A DNA stretch of 64,000 nucleotides, from NCBI RefSeq assembly GCF_019578655.1, contig NC_063256.1, forward strand, positions 5,208,001 through 5,272,000, given 5' to 3'. A program made the position numbers and the translations under genes. Numbering within the stretch: the first letter of the stretch is position 1; every line of letters starts with the position of its first letter. Below are positions 34,601-48,400 of this stretch, piece after piece. The notes beneath the pieces were generated by a model. That model was not told the origin of the DNA. It saw nothing but the letters and a program-made list of their open reading frames with translations, and did not search any database. The stretch comes from Ricinus communis (lineage: Eukaryota > Streptophyta > Magnoliopsida > Malpighiales > Euphorbiaceae).

Positions 34601-37600
34601 CCACTGCCCTCAAATTGTATGAGAAAGGATACCGTACGCTAGATGATCTTAAGAATGAGAGTTCATTAACACACGCGCAGAAATTAGGATTGGAATATTT
34701 TGATGATATTAAGACAAGAATTCCACGCAATGAGGTTAATTTATTGTGCTTTTCTTTTGGGCTTTACAGTTTGTCAGTTGCACATCTTGAGTTGCCTTGT
34801 CCAGAAAATTTACTTTAGTTCTTATGTGCAGGTTCAAGAAATGGAACAACTTCTGCAGAAAGCTGGGGAAGAAATATTGCCTGGGGTAATACACTAAAAC
34901 TTCTGCGAAGAGCTGGTTTGTATTTGAAAATGGAAAGAATGAAAGGGGTTACTTGAGAGACAGGTTGTCCTGGATAGAAAAACTGGAGGAAATATTACGA
35001 AGGGTTTGAGTCTACTGCTAACCCATTTGGTGGCTACGCACAGGAAATTGTCTTGGTAGTTTCCAAGAGTGTAAAGAATGTTGGCTCCGGGTGGGGGGGA
35101 ATGGGGGAAAAGCAGGAGGGTTTGTGAGCTGCTCAAAGAGCTCTGTCCACTCAATTGGCCAGAATAATATTAAAACTAATCTGAATTGTGATGAGGATTT
35201 GCTTGCAGTCATACTGCTTTTCTTTAGTTTCATGAACTTCTATGTTCATAATTGGGTGCTTGATGTGAGTTTGCTGAATGAGCACAATAATTGGTCTTCT
35301 GGCTTTCTTGTCCTTAGGGCTGCATAAAGTAGTGCCAAAAGCTTATGATTAATCGATGCCTGGCATTCAGTGCATAATGAAAAGAAAGTATATTGAGGAA
35401 GATAGATAGAATTGCCATTTCGTTCTTGTTTTTGAGTGTTGAATATCCTATTAGCCATGCCATATAACATGTCATTTTGAACTCAAGTAATTTTGAAAGC
35501 TGTAATTGAGGCGTTCTCCTTTTACTTAGGCGTGTCTTTAGGATTAGTTTTGGACCAGGTTGTTGCATACTCATATACTTTATGTTGGGTTTTTCTTTGT
35601 CAGTTGACCATTAAAACATAATATTTTTGAAATATGAATGCTTGTTTTTGGGGAACTGATTTTTCTTTTACAAAGGCAAAGCAGCTGAAAACATGCATAA
35701 TTGTTAGTTTAACATAAAACATGGGCAAACATATTGTACAAAAGGGATTGATAATGATGGACTTGTGATTCTTGTTAACATAGTTTGCAATTTTCATTAG
35801 CAGATCCGGTGCTATCTGGTCAGTCACGGATGCCATATTTTCATTGACATGCATACCTCAGGGGTTAAGCCTGCATATGTCACAACTTTGACATTCAAGT
35901 GTGTCTAGTTGGCTTTTATTTTAATTATTTTTAAATCTACCTTGAAGGTGGTTATCATTTGCGGAGGATCTTATAGACGTGGAAAATCATCTTGCGGAGA
36001 TTTGGATGTGGTGATTACACACCCTGATCGAAAAAGGTAACAATCTCACTTGCCCCTAACTCTTTCACATATGTGTACGTGCGTGCACAGACATTCCTCG
36101 CCTAACAAGCAGTTGTCTATTCTGCATTGTCAGTATTTCTTAAATTGCGTAATAGTAACGTAAAGATCAGGGTCCTTCCCTAGTTAGTATTTTGTAGTAC
36201 AGTTATGGGAATGATAAAGTGATTCTCAAGCATCATCAATTGATATAGATCTAATTTACATAATGTATATCTTGATCTTACTAGTTTAGATGTAGATAAA
36301 TAACATAGTTTCAGGGACCTTGCAATCCTTGATCCTATCCCCGAGCAAGGACCTTTAAGATACTACAAGGCACTTTCTTTTATGTTTGATCATATGCAAG
36401 GTACTATAAAGACTTTAATAGTGTAGTTTGATTATGCATGTTGGCTTTTCACTTTTCAAGTGCTTAATCAATGTCTAATTTTACTAACTTTTCTTGGCAC
36501 TTCCAGTCATAAAGGTTTTCTGCCAAAATTCGTGAAGCGTTTGAAAGAAATGAAGTTCTTAAGAGAGGATTTGGTATTTAGCATTCATAGTGAGGAGGTA
36601 TCTTTTCTATTTCTGTACTTGTGTCTTATGAGTTCTGAATTTCCAAACTTGTTAGCAGCTCAGTACTATATGCCAAGACTATTAATGCAGAATTACCTAT
36701 ATTGATGAATATTTTATTTACTATTCTTTTCCTGGTTTTATTACACTAAAAAAGGCCGTTGCTCTAATATAACAAATATTACGCAGTTTACTATTTATGG
36801 GTAGCGATAAGAACATCTATACTCCCAATGATAAACATTCGCTGACACTATCAATTAACTCCTTGGAGTATTAAAGTCTGTCTGTAGGTTGCTTAAGTAC
36901 AATGAAGTCCAGTGTGTAGCTAAAATGGAGGAGTGCACATATTTCAAATTTAAAAGCAAAATATAATAGGTTTATTCCCAAATTGATCTTTAAGAGCCTT
37001 ATTGTGTGAATCATTTGAGTGATATCTCCTAGGACTTGGATATGTCTATTAATTTTGCTGTTGTAAAGACTTACTTCTTAACTGAATTTTATAAGGACCT
37101 TTCAGCCTTAAATTGAGTCCATTTAAATTAATATGTAGTTATTGAGATTTTGAATTATGCATACCAACTTAGTTCACTGCATACTCTCAGTGATCCACAT
37201 TGTGCATGTAGATTCCGTACGTCAGATTACATTTATGCTCTCGCATTTTACATTTTCCACCCTGTAATGTGCACAGGGCACTGATTCAGGTGTTGACACA
37301 TATTTTGGTCTTTGTACATATCCTGGAAGAGGACTGCGCCACCGCATAGATTTTAAGGTAAACTTGATCCTTACTGTTTATCATCAGTAAAATCATGTTT
37401 CTAAAGATTATTCTTTATTTTATACCACTTGCGAAATTAAGAGTCAATTAACTATTATCTTATCATTTCTCCTGACCTCACCCTGAAATCTCACCCCCCT
37501 GTTTAACTTGTGCCCAACCTCAAAATCTCTTCTCCTCATCTTCAAATACAAAAATATTGAGATGGTGGATCGCCAATTATGATTAATCAATTTACTTTTG

Positions 37601-38440
37601 AATTTTGTCCTTTCTACTGCTATTATTCTTCTCTCACGTCTTCTTTTGATTTGATTCTCATGGTTGTTTTGTTAGCTCGGTCATTCTTGTCATCTTTGTC
37701 CTGATAGGTTCTCATTGTTAGATTAGAGCTGCAAATGGGCAAATTATTAACTTGGAAACTTATGTTTTACACTTTCTAGGTATATCCAAGGGATATATAT
37801 GCATTTGGTTTGATAGCGTGGACTGGGAATGATGTACTGAACAGAAGGTATGTTCGACGTTTGAATCTTTAATTGGCATGCGAAAGACTAGAGAAGGGGA
37901 GAAAAAAGAACAAGGTCTTTTTTGGATTTTAAGGAATTCTCGTCATACAAGAGTTTATTGGTTTGTTTTTTTCATACATCATGTCTGATGTCTGTTAAAT
38001 TGAAGTGGAATGCTTTCTAAATTTAACTATTGTTATTAGTTTTTGCTAATTCTAGATGACTATACACGCAATTGACAATATGTTATATCTCCCTACTACA
38101 AAACGAACTTGTTTCATGTTTCCTGATGAGTTATCCTTAGAGATGTATCAACAACTTGACAATCTAAATACAGGTTGAGACTGTTAGCAGAATCCAAAGG
38201 ATTCCGGCTTGATGACACTGGATTGTTTCCAGCTACTCAGGCTTCAGCTGGCAAACGGGTAATGTATCCGACTCTTCACCATCTTCTCTGTTCTGTAGAG
38301 TTCTTTTCATGCTTATCTTGGAAATATCAATTCTTTTGCAGGGCTCAAGGGCTACCATGAGCCTGCGGCTTGACACCGAAAAAGAGGTGTTTGATTTCCT
38401 GGGCTTCCCTTGGCTTGAACCTCATGAAAGGAACCTATGA
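31616..38440 (+). CDS. POLL: DNA polymerase lambda (family X), intact copy B
   Basis: Family X repair polymerase that fills gaps in base excision repair and non-homologous end joining in the nucleus. Exons: 31616-31729, 31817-31954, 32083-32427, 32614-32692, 32790-32920, 33367-33429, 34555-34734, 34832-34885, 35948-36036, 36507-36597, 37277-37357, 37780-37847, 38174-38258 and 38342-38440. They join in frame to 538 residues, near the length of Arabidopsis Pol lambda. A BRCT domain covers ~19-100 and a Ser/Pro/acidic linker ~100-200. The helix-hairpin-helix motifs are LPGIGK (259-264) and [15 protein letters not shown]. The catalytic metal ligands are Asp386 and Asp388 (CGDLDVV) and Asp453 (HRIDFK). 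The dNTP region carries GGSYRRGK. The protein ends [10 protein letters not shown], as in the family. The start was chosen at MAPK; in-frame ATGs upstream (from 31490) would add 42 unconserved residues. Confidence 0.96.
33723..34166. mobile_element. hAT-type MITE in polymerase lambda intron 6 (copy B)
   Basis: Same element and insertion site as 8964-9406, 444 bp, differing by one A in a homopolymer. Terminal repeats CAGGGACGGATCTAG and (reverse strand) CAAGGGCGGAACCAG are flanked by CACACATG / GACACATG. Confidence 0.82.
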
Positions 38441-39367
38441 GATGTTTGTAATTTAGGAGCATGATATACATAATACATGTACACTTCTAGTTCAAGGAAC
38501 CAACAGAATACTACGGAGTGATAGCAGGGTCATTTTGGCGGTTAAAGCAAGACGTGGCTCATTTTGCTGGTTTTTGTCATTGAATGCGATCCCAACACTG
38601 GCTCCAAGCTTTGACCCTTCTAACTTGAACTGCTGTCCAGAATATGCATTATTTTGTAGCATATCACAAATTAGTGTATATATCTTTTGAATCATCTATG
38701 TATATTCTTACTTCTTATGAATGAACATCGAGTTAAACATAGACTCAAAACAAACTGCAACAAGGTCTTTGTTCATAAGCTCATCCTCTCTTCAGTTCTG
38801 TATTGCCTGCGTCTGTACTGGTGGAGAATGATTCCTGCGGGAAAAGGAGCAAGGCATTGCACGTTAAACAACGCCCGATTTTGATGAATCGACTGTATTT
38901 TTTGTGTTGCATAAAGATTTTAGTTGGTTTAAGGATTCTGGGCTAAGAATAAAATTTTCTTTTAGGTTTTTTTGGTTCCTTGTTCAAATGATTATAAAAA
39001 ACATTGAGTATCCATTACATAATTTTGCATTAAACAATTTAAATAATAAATATAGAACTTTCAAAACAAAGCAAAGTTTGGGATATCATATCATAATCAT
39101 TTTTGAATTAGGCATCAGGAGTTGATTAAATAATAAAGGGAAAGTTCAGGAGAAAACGCTTATTTCCATTTTATTTCTATAATCGTCTAAAAGGGCATAT
39201 TTGGCATTAAGGAATTAACGCAAGCAAAATATAGATAATTTAATTAGATAAAATAATACAAAATTGGCACTCTTAATCGAAAGGAGAGTCGGAAACTTTC
39301 AAAGGAAAATTTGCTAGCCCGCCCAGAAAAGCTCGTGAAGAAACAGATAAGGAAATAACAGAGAGAG
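38441..39367. other. Spacer between polymerase lambda and PRIN2 (copy B)
   Basis: Counterpart of 13687-14613, differing by one-base changes in T and A runs. It contains UTR and promoter sequence only. Confidence 0.6.
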
Positions 39368-40897
39368 ATGGCTTCCTGGAGTAAAGCTCCTGTTTCTCCA
39401 ACGTTTAACTCCTGCTCCGTCTACTCTTCTTCAATTTCTCGCCCATTCCTTTCATTTCTTTACTCTTCTTCTTCTCCCTCCACTTTTACTCCGCTTGTTT
39501 TGGGCTCATCCTCTCATTTAACTAACATCAGACTCGCTCGCTTTCACTTATTCCCTTATGTCACCAAGAATAAGGGAAATAACCACATTTGCAGAGCAGC
39601 TGAGTACAAATTTCCAGACCCAATTCCCGAATTTGCTGATGTAGTAAGTTCATTCCTTGCTTTTCTCGTGCATTTCATACCCACCTCTATCTCATCTTGC
39701 TAAATAATTTTTCTGTCTTCAGGAGACGGAGAAATTCAGGACCCATCTTCAGAAGAAGCTTTCTAAGAAAGGGGTCTGTGGAGATTCAATTGAAGAAGTT
39801 GTAGGAATCTGCACTGAGGTGCTTAATCTTCCCCTTTCGGTGTCCTTTTCAAAGTTTTGTTGTTTTTTTACAAAAGAAAAGCACAAATGCATATTTATAG
39901 AATTCGCTTGTCACTCATTTTTGGGAATGAGTTCATAATTTAGCTTCAGTAAAGTGGTAAAGCCTATATCTTGTTATACTGCAGGCTATTCTTCTAGTTT
40001 GTAAATTTTGTTACTCCGTTTGCTGGCACAATTTTTTGGACTTTCCAAACAAGGTGGCATATATTCCACGTAACAGCCGACATTTAGGATCAATATTGAA
40101 CAATTAGATGGGTGGTGAAATAAGGAATGTTGAGAGAACAAGATCACATGGACATTATTAGTCTGAGACCTATTAAGCTAACAAGATCACAGAGACATTG
40201 CTAGTCTTACTGCGATCTTGATTCAGAAACACTCGGCTTATGTATTGTGATGCTCTCAAGATTTTTCCCGACACACAGGTTTTGTCTTCTGTTTGCATAT
40301 TTTGTAAATGGATTATTCAAAAAAATGAGACAGCTTAACAGCAACAAGTTGCAAACTTGTTGAGATCGGGAAACTGATCTAGCTATGCTATTTTACCATT
40401 CTTGATGTTTATACTAAGGGGTGCTAGAAGAAAATGTAGAAAAGTGGTAGGTGATCCCAGTATGTTATGCATGTCTGAAAACCAAAAGAAAACTGTGTGA
40501 CTTAAAAACAAACCTGAAAGATATGAGGCGGGTTCTTACTTGCATTCGGTTGTCGAAATATTGTTTTCTTCTTTTGAGCTTAAATGCTGTTTAGTTGCTT
40601 ACTTAACTGGGGTTTTGAGGTGTTTTATTTGCTGGAAACAGTTGCTCTTGGAAGTATTTATGTAAAGGCACTAAACTTTTTGCCACTTATAATGCTTTCC
40701 AGATATTCAGTACATTCTTGCACTCGGAATATGGCGGTCCTGGAACGCTCTTAGTTATTCCTTTCTGTGACATGGCTGATACAATAAATGAACGAGGTCT
40801 GCCTGGAGGACCACAAGCTGCACGTGCGGCAGTAAAATGGGCCCAGGATCATGTTGACAAGGATTGGAAAGAGTGGACTGGAGGTGACAGCAAGTGA
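39368..40897 (+). CDS. PRIN2: PLASTID REDOX INSENSITIVE 2 (PRIN2), chloroplast (copy B)
   Basis: Exons 39368-39643, 39723-39818 and 40703-40897 encode a 188-residue protein with no coding difference seen from copy A. Domain content is as in the copy A entry: transit peptide, AAEYKFPDPIPEF block, SEYGGPGTLLVIPF block and KDWKEWTGG near the end. Intron 2 has a one-base T-run difference near 40393. If both copies are real, PRIN2 is the clearest case of an intact duplicated protein gene here. Confidence 0.95.
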
Positions 40898-41965
40898 CAG
40901 AAGAACTCCTGAATCTTCAATTGACTAGATGATTTTTATATTAAAACATCATTTGGAAAAGCTCACCTAGAAGTTCTAGTTCTCTTTGGGCATGTCTGAA
41001 GGGAGTCAAAAGTCATGATTCATTTGGTCCACTGAGGAAAGCGTAGTAAAATTTGAGGTTGTTTTTGTAGTAATGATTGCGAGGGCATTGTGTAACTGTA
41101 CTGGATCATGAGTTTGTATAATGTAATCCCATGTCTTAGGACCTTGATAAGAACTTAGAAGCAGCAAAGTTAAGCTGTTAAATTTTGAGAATAAATTGTT
41201 TCTACAAGTTATCCCATGTTTTTCTTCATCTCAGTGTTTGTATTCCATTGGATATCATTGTTTGCATCATCTTTTCTCCTCTCCAGATATGGAGTGTGTA
41301 TTATTGCATTCTGTCCTAGCATTTGTTTTGGCTTCTTGAATAGCATCCATCCAACAATCACAGATTTAAGATATAAATCAAGTGTTTTTGTTTCTATTTT
41401 CTGGGTTTTAGATTGAGACCCATTCTCTGGGAATTGGTATTTCTCTAGAATAGAGGTCATTGCAATGCAACCAGAATTATGGTCGTAGAGTTTGTACATC
41501 TTAGAATACAGCAGAAATATGAACTCTTATGGTTTGTTTTCAGATAGCATGTATGTTATCATGCAACATCTTTGACTTCTTGCAAGACCTAGCTCGATCT
41601 TTTCCTATAATGGCTAATAACTCTATATTGTTTATATATAAACATGACCTCACATAAAGTTGAACGAAGGGAAAAAATATGGATTCTAACTGGATTGATA
41701 ATAATTTATTGCCAAAGCTCTAATGTGCTGGTTGCACAATGTAGAAGTGGAAAGGTACCATAAGTTCTTGGCATACTTTTGAATCTCTGATCATCTTAAA
41801 TGCAGGGTGCAAGATCACTATGGACGTGCCCAGATAAGATGTTTGTAGCTCAGATGGCAATCTATTACTAGTCAGAACATACGTCATGCTATGGTAGCTG
41901 GGAGACCTCCAAGGCTTTAGTTTGGATTAGGCTTCAGGAATAAAGAATGTGAGACTTAGAGCGTT
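40898..41965. other. Spacer between PRIN2 and U5 (copy B)
   Basis: Counterpart of 16145-17213 with one A fewer near 41715. No gene is supported. Confidence 0.6.
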
Positions 41966-42018
41966 AACCCCACATCGCGATGCAGAAGATAGACGAGATA
42001 GGAGGTTTGGGATATAAG
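41966..42018 (+). promoter_or_regulatory. U5 snRNA promoter (copy B)
   Basis: AACCCCACATCG at 41966-41977 and TATAAG at 42013-42018, unchanged from copy A. Confidence 0.85.
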
Positions 42019-42047
42019 GGGCTCGAACCAAACGAATTAAAGCACGC

Positions 42048-42168
42048 AGCCGCGCGGTGAGCACAAAGCGAACTATTCTTTCGCCTTTTACTAAAGAATA
42101 CCGTGTGCGCGCCGCAGATAGCGGCATACGCCTATTTTTGGAGGGTTCACTCTTAAAATGAGTGGGTC
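42048..42168 (+). ncRNA. U5: U5 spliceosomal snRNA (copy B)
   Basis: Identical by eye to the copy A U5 gene: loop I CGCCTTTTACTAAAG, Sm site ATTTTTGG, terminal hairpin and 3' box. The 5' end is inferred from TATA spacing. Confidence 0.93.
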
Positions 42169-42491
42169 CCATAATTCTAGTTAAGTTTTTCTTTTTATTG
42201 ACATGAGTGGGTCCCTTTGAAAGCCAATTGTATGCAAATAGTCAACAAACTAGTACACATCAGAGCGTAAGGTCCAAGACTTTGTTGGATACTTTGATAC
42301 ATGTGTTTCAAAGTGAAGCAAGCTATTTAACGTCCGTATGTCTCTTCGATGAAAATGAAATACATGTTAATATATGCACCGGCAACAATTCTAAACTTGA
42401 CTTAAATGTATATCTCCAAAGTATCTTGTAGTAAAAGCGTACACTCTTTGAATGCACATCTTCCCAAGTAATTTACAGTTACGATCAACTA

Positions 42492-44486
42492 TCAACCCAT
42501 CATCTCACCCCTGTCTATGAATCGCTCAAGCAACTCCTTATCTTTCAAAACCAAGCAATCATCAGCCTTTCCAAACCAATTGTAGCGTCCTTTGGCAACA
42601 TAGTCGTAGACTGCATCCCTGAGGGGAGTTGGGATGATTAAGAGCGTGCTTAAAGCGGAGTATGGTAGAGGCAAATATGAAACTACTCTCAGTGCGGCTG
42701 CAGGAACCACGAGCAAGTTAGCTAAGGAAATTGGTGCTGGGGGAGAAATGCAGAAAACTGAGACTGAATAAAAATGTAGGATAAATAAAATCCTCACTTG
42801 TCGAGTTCCATATGTCCTTGAGCAAAATAGTAAAAAAATGGAAAGGTCATCATGATAAGAAAATGTTCAATATTTATGTCAAGGTCACTAGAATAGAGAA
42901 TTTGCTAATATGAGAAATCTATCCAAGTATAGTATGATTTTCTATGTTTCTAACACAGGTTAAATGTTCTTAAGAAAACAATTGAGGGGTTATAAACAGG
43001 CATCTACATTTGTGCCTGCAAAACAAATCCCATGCAGAATGTTTTACTCTCCAGTTTCACAGGAAAATCACATCCCTTGTTGTCATATGCCAAGTTTTAA
43101 TTGCTACCTAGGTAAATCCATAGAAAGAAAGAAACAGACAGCGACCTAGAGCTAGCAAGGCTGTGAATTTTATATTAGCTTTCTACACAGTTCATCTCTT
43201 CTCAAGAAATATGCCCAGTGGTCACTGCATGCACCATAACACAGAGCAGACAAGGGGGAAGATATAATTAATGTATTAACCTTGTATAAGTAGGTAGAGT
43301 TGGGGTATCCATCGACAAATAAGAAGCTGCTGCCAGAGTTTTGATTAAATTACTAAGGAAAGCAATATAAGCAAATGCAAATAGGTCAATAAGGTAAATT
43401 AGGCTGGTTTCTCCATCAAATGGGAATTACCCTAAACATGGATATCCCAACTACTAGAGCAGTCTAAATGCTTGAAATTCACTAACTTTTTGGTAAAACA
43501 GGACACTCTTTAACTGATGAATGGATCCGACTATAAAACATTAACGACCACAGATATCTCTAAGAACAGCCTAACTTGTAATTAGTAACACTATTGCTTA
43601 TTGTTCTGAGGTGATCACTGAACATCAATCCAGACTATATGTATGATAAAGGAAAGTGAATAGAGAAGGCAATCATACAATGTAGTAATAAGTTAAGTGG
43701 TCAAGGAACAAACCAGTGGATGCTTGGTGGTACAAATCAGGACCCTCAATGAAGAGAAAGCGGCGGAGAACATCATCTCGGTCAAGACCGCACAATCTTA
43801 AGTATGGCTCAGCAGCCTTTGATTGGAGACAACAAAACTTAATCTTCCTATATTTATCTGCTTTAATCACCCACTTCACTCCTGTATTATTGCAGCATAA
43901 AAAATGCCAATTTAAAAATAATGGAGAGACAAGCACAAGATGAACATTAAGAACTTGACAAAAGAAATTGGGTATTGATATGCGGACTCGGTGGTGGTAT
44001 TATGGTAAAAAATGAAAAATGTAAAGGTGATCATCTTTGTGCATTGCTAATTTCAAGGAATTCACTTCACAATTAAAGTTGGTTGGACAACATGGAAACC
44101 AACTAGTGCCAAGAACATAAACACATATAACATTTCCATTACAAAGGGAATTAAGAAGCAAGTCTGGCATAATAATTTTCAAGCATTATTGAAGAAACCC
44201 AGATAACATAAAGGTAACCTCGGTGGCAGAGATGGCAGACACCATCGTAGACGACGACACGTGGCTGGAGGAGAGTGGGTAGTGTAACAGGGCTCGGGAG
44301 GGTTGACGCGTCTGGGTACAGCACTTCTCCAGCAACATCAGCCGCAGTTTCTGAGACGGTATCGATTGGTAACGGAGATGGAAATGGAGAGGAAGAAAAG
44401 AAGTAATTCTTTAAGGAAGAAGAGAAAAATAGAGATGATCTCGGTGTAAATGTTGCAGTCAAGTTTCGAAACTTTGTCATCGTCAT
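42492..44486 (-). CDS. DCC family (DUF393) thiol-disulfide oxidoreductase-like protein (copy B)
   Basis: Exons 44486-44219, 43881-43714 and 42697-42492 encode 213 residues, with no coding difference seen from copy A. The DGVCHLC motif (Asp81, Cys84, Cys87) and the presequence are intact. Introns differ by single A or T run changes and by GGC against GAAC near 44113. As in copy A, it converges on U5. Confidence 0.92.
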
Positions 44487-45410
44487 TTTCTTTGCTCTGT
44501 TTTTTTCAAAAAATTATTTTTGATTGAAAGGGAGTTTCAGTTTTCTTGTTCAAGAAAATTACAAGTTTCTCTTTTCTTGGCAGTCAAGTCGGAGTCGGTT
44601 CTTCCGGAAAAATCACCCCGATATTGGACCCGATTGAAAATGGTTTTGTTCAACTTGGATTAGGACTTGGAACCTAATTAACTTTCTTGAGTAATTAATC
44701 ATCAACCTAAAATTGCATTCGCTATTTACTATTTTTTTTTTTAAAGAAAAATTATTGCAGCCAATTGCGAGGAGCTACAGAGCAAGAATGCCTCAACCTT
44801 ATACACTTCTTTAGCGCAAAAGAGACTTGAATCTAAAATTGGTCTCTCCCAATAGCAAACCCCTTATAGCCATTATATCGATCTCATGCCCCAATCTTTT
44901 AACGTGGAATCTCCCAGTGGAAAAAATCAAGTTTTGCCGCTGTGTCCTTTCTGATGACTAGTGGCATGGTAAGTGATTTCCTTGCAACCAAGGATTAATG
45001 TGATCATGTTATAACCGATTGAATTCGGTGCATTTTGGGAGAATTAAGTAACCCAACCCTTTGTTTTCACCTGTTTCATTAGTGGCTTATGGAGTACATT
45101 TTCAAGTTTGAATAAGATAACAGGGAATGAATAAATAATCTAATTGTGGGAGGTTATTAGATTTATGCCTATTTCAGGATAAAAAAGGGAATCGAGCCGA
45201 GTAGTCTTTCAGTTTGATGTCTTTAAGCCGCTTTGGTGTATGCCTGCTGTTGACAGGATCTCAAGCACGGACAAATTAAGAGGGAAAATAAGTCTGTCAG
45301 ATAAGCTCCAATTTGCAACATCACCTGCTTCAGAGTTCTACTTTGAAAAACATTAAGTCACCTGGGCGAACTTTTTGTCCCAATAATCATGATTTCAACA
45401 TCATGCAGTC
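44487..45410. other. Spacer between DCC and RNase H1 genes (copy B)
   Basis: Counterpart of 19734-20655, with a longer T run near 44731-44742. No gene is visible. Confidence 0.6.
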
Positions 45411-48400
45411 TCAATCATTGTAAAGACACTCTTCTTGAACTTGGCCATCTGCAACAGAAAAAAGTCCCATGATTATTAGAGGCTTAAACGTTACACAAAT
45501 TTAAATGGAGAACTGGATGAAACAGGCAAGCTCACCAGCAAGCTGGATGGCCAAGTTCGCTTGAGCATCAGCCTCGGAATTAAGTGCCTGTGATGCACAC
45601 GTGACACCAGGTTAGGGCACTAAAGTGAGCCAACAAAGCAAAAGAAGCAGCAACAGTGAACCACACTAGCTTTCATTGGCATTCAACCACCTTACTAGTA
45701 GCAATAGTATTTAAGTTATTATACTCTTTGGTGATAGCTTTTTTTCCTACTCTAATATCCCCATGAGAGAATGGACAGCATCAAGAGCACGAGATCTTAA
45801 GAACTTAGTTTTGTTTGGATTTAGATGTCAATGGTAAATCAATGTAGGACAGCATTAGGTAAAACTGTTCTACAAGTAATTGTGGAAAATAACAATTAAG
45901 AGCCCGAAAACCGTATTATAAGTACAGAATTTCAGATTTGAAAATGGAGAAAACAAAGAAAAAAAAGAAAGAAGCTTCTAAGATTTTCAAAACAAAACTG
46001 CTGTTAATTTTATTAAACAAAACTCTGAATAAAGAACATATAACATGGGTATTTATAGACCTACTAGATCTAATATCGACTTTTAAACAAAACTAGAAAC
46101 ACTTGAACTATCCTAAACCAACAAAAACTCCTAAATAAGACTTTAAAATAAAATAAAGACTCTCTCCTATAGAAACTGAACCACTATTCCAGCAAGCCTG
46201 GAAATTACCCTGGATATTGAGATTGCGAAATACTAGACCCTAACTCTAAATTTCTGAATTCTTTGAACTTTGTGCTTAAGCTCTTCCTTGACTGCATCGT
46301 AAACCAGAAGTAAGCCAACACCAGGATCAAGGTGGTTCAAAGTGGATGTAAACCTTAGAATAGACCACTCCCAAAACGAAGGTCAGGTGATCTGTATCTT
46401 GGTCAGAAGAAATTACATTTCATCCCTAGATGAGTAAAACTAGCTTCGTCAAGCTCAGCAAGCATTTGAAATCTAAGTTGCTGGTTATGAACAGAAAATT
46501 GCAGTTTAAATAGGCAGATCATATAATCAAAATATACTCTGTTACTCTATTTTATATTTTATATAGTAGAAACTTATAAACTAAAAATTATTATTATATT
46601 CATTTAATAGAGTTTTAATAGAGTATTGATATGGTACAGAGAAAGACCCCGAATACCAAACTTGATTGTCCACTAGCTAGCATAATAGTTGAGTTCTCAA
46701 ACACATTGAACGTGAAGTATAAACGAACCAGGTCAGAGAAAGAAAATCTAAATGCTTATGATGAGAGAGCTCGCTTAAAAAATTGGGCCGTGCAATCAAG
46801 CGAATGGTAAGGAACCTAATCAATTTTGGTGATTCTCACGGAACTTGTGATACTACTATCTGTCCAGGACAGAAGGAAAATATGGTAGCATAATTTTTAT
46901 ATTAGCACATGTTTTCCTAACACAAGATAGTAAGATAATTTATCACAAAAAAGAAAAAACTATAATAAACTGCGCCTACCCTTAGAACATGACTGATCTG
47001 AAAAGAAGCAAACTTGTCCTTCAGTTGTTTGGCCTGCTCATACAGATTAGTCATGTCTTTGTGTTTGACCTTCCATAAACCCTGAACCTGTTACATACTT
47101 TTCCACATAAGATTAAAAAATGGGATAACAAGATGCATGCAGGAATATCTATGATAAATAAATGGCCACCAATTAGGTAACTAAATAAAATATGGACATG
47201 ATAGCTCAACCATGGATCCTAGACTAGGGTTTTGGACATGAGTTGTGAGATTGAAGTAAAAAAAGCTGCTTTAACTAGCTAGAAAGAGAAGGCACCTTCA
47301 TCACATTCCAAATGCTTCCCTCGTTGATACTGGAACCAAGACTTTCATTAAGTATTATAATATATATCATTCTTCCCACAAACATCATTGGCAAAGAATC
47401 TATCAGACAAGCTGGCTGTCTATTTTTGGAAAAGGTGAAGTTTTGAGCTTGAAACTATAAAAAGATGGATCCATGCTGATCAATCCAATTGACCCTTCAC
47501 CCCAACCCACCTCCACCAACACCCATATCAACACGAGAAAACAATAAAGAAAGAAATATGGATGCAGTATTTCACATAGTTATTTACATTCAATCACAAG
47601 TGATTAAATGTTACTTAAACAGTAAACAAATGCTACTAACCAACCTGAGAGCAGACAAGTTTGGAGTCACCTTGGACACGAATTTTTGTATAACCCTTTT
47701 TAAGAGCATATTTCATTCCTAAAATCATGGCTCTATATTCGGCCACATTGTTTGTTACTTGGCCCAATCCTTCTCGTAGTCTGCAAATCTACATCAATTG
47801 GAGGTTTAGAAAGATGGAACTATTAACCAAAGACAACGGGATAGAAAATAAGGCAAGATTCCATACTATACGTCCATCTGTAGTCCGCAACAGAGCTCCT
47901 GCCCCAGCTGGTCCAGGATTTCCTTTTGAAGCACCATCAAACTCGAGAATACAGGAGTCCTGGAGATAAGGGATCAGATTTGTTTTGTATAGCATTTATC
48001 ACCTGACCCTAAGAGTATTTATTCAGGAGGACCTCTTTCATTATTTCGATTACTGACTTATGAAAATAGCTCAGCCAGTATGACAAAAATTTATTTGCAT
48101 CTGCGTGGCATTAATAAGACATCCACTTACGTCATCGTAGTACAATGCCTGAGCCTCAGTTTGATTATCCAACTTGGCATGCTTTCTTAGAGGATCAGTT
48201 AAACCAGAAGCTGATCCATCAGTTTCCTGCATTGCAATAAACATACATCTAAGGAAAGCACAATAAGTACAAAGACTAATAAACACGCATCTTTTGCAAA
48301 TAGAATCTGCCAAAACAACGTATTGAATCCACGTTATATGACATAGCACAACCTTAAACAATAGCACAATGTACTTTCATGGAAGTTTAAATGCCCTTCA

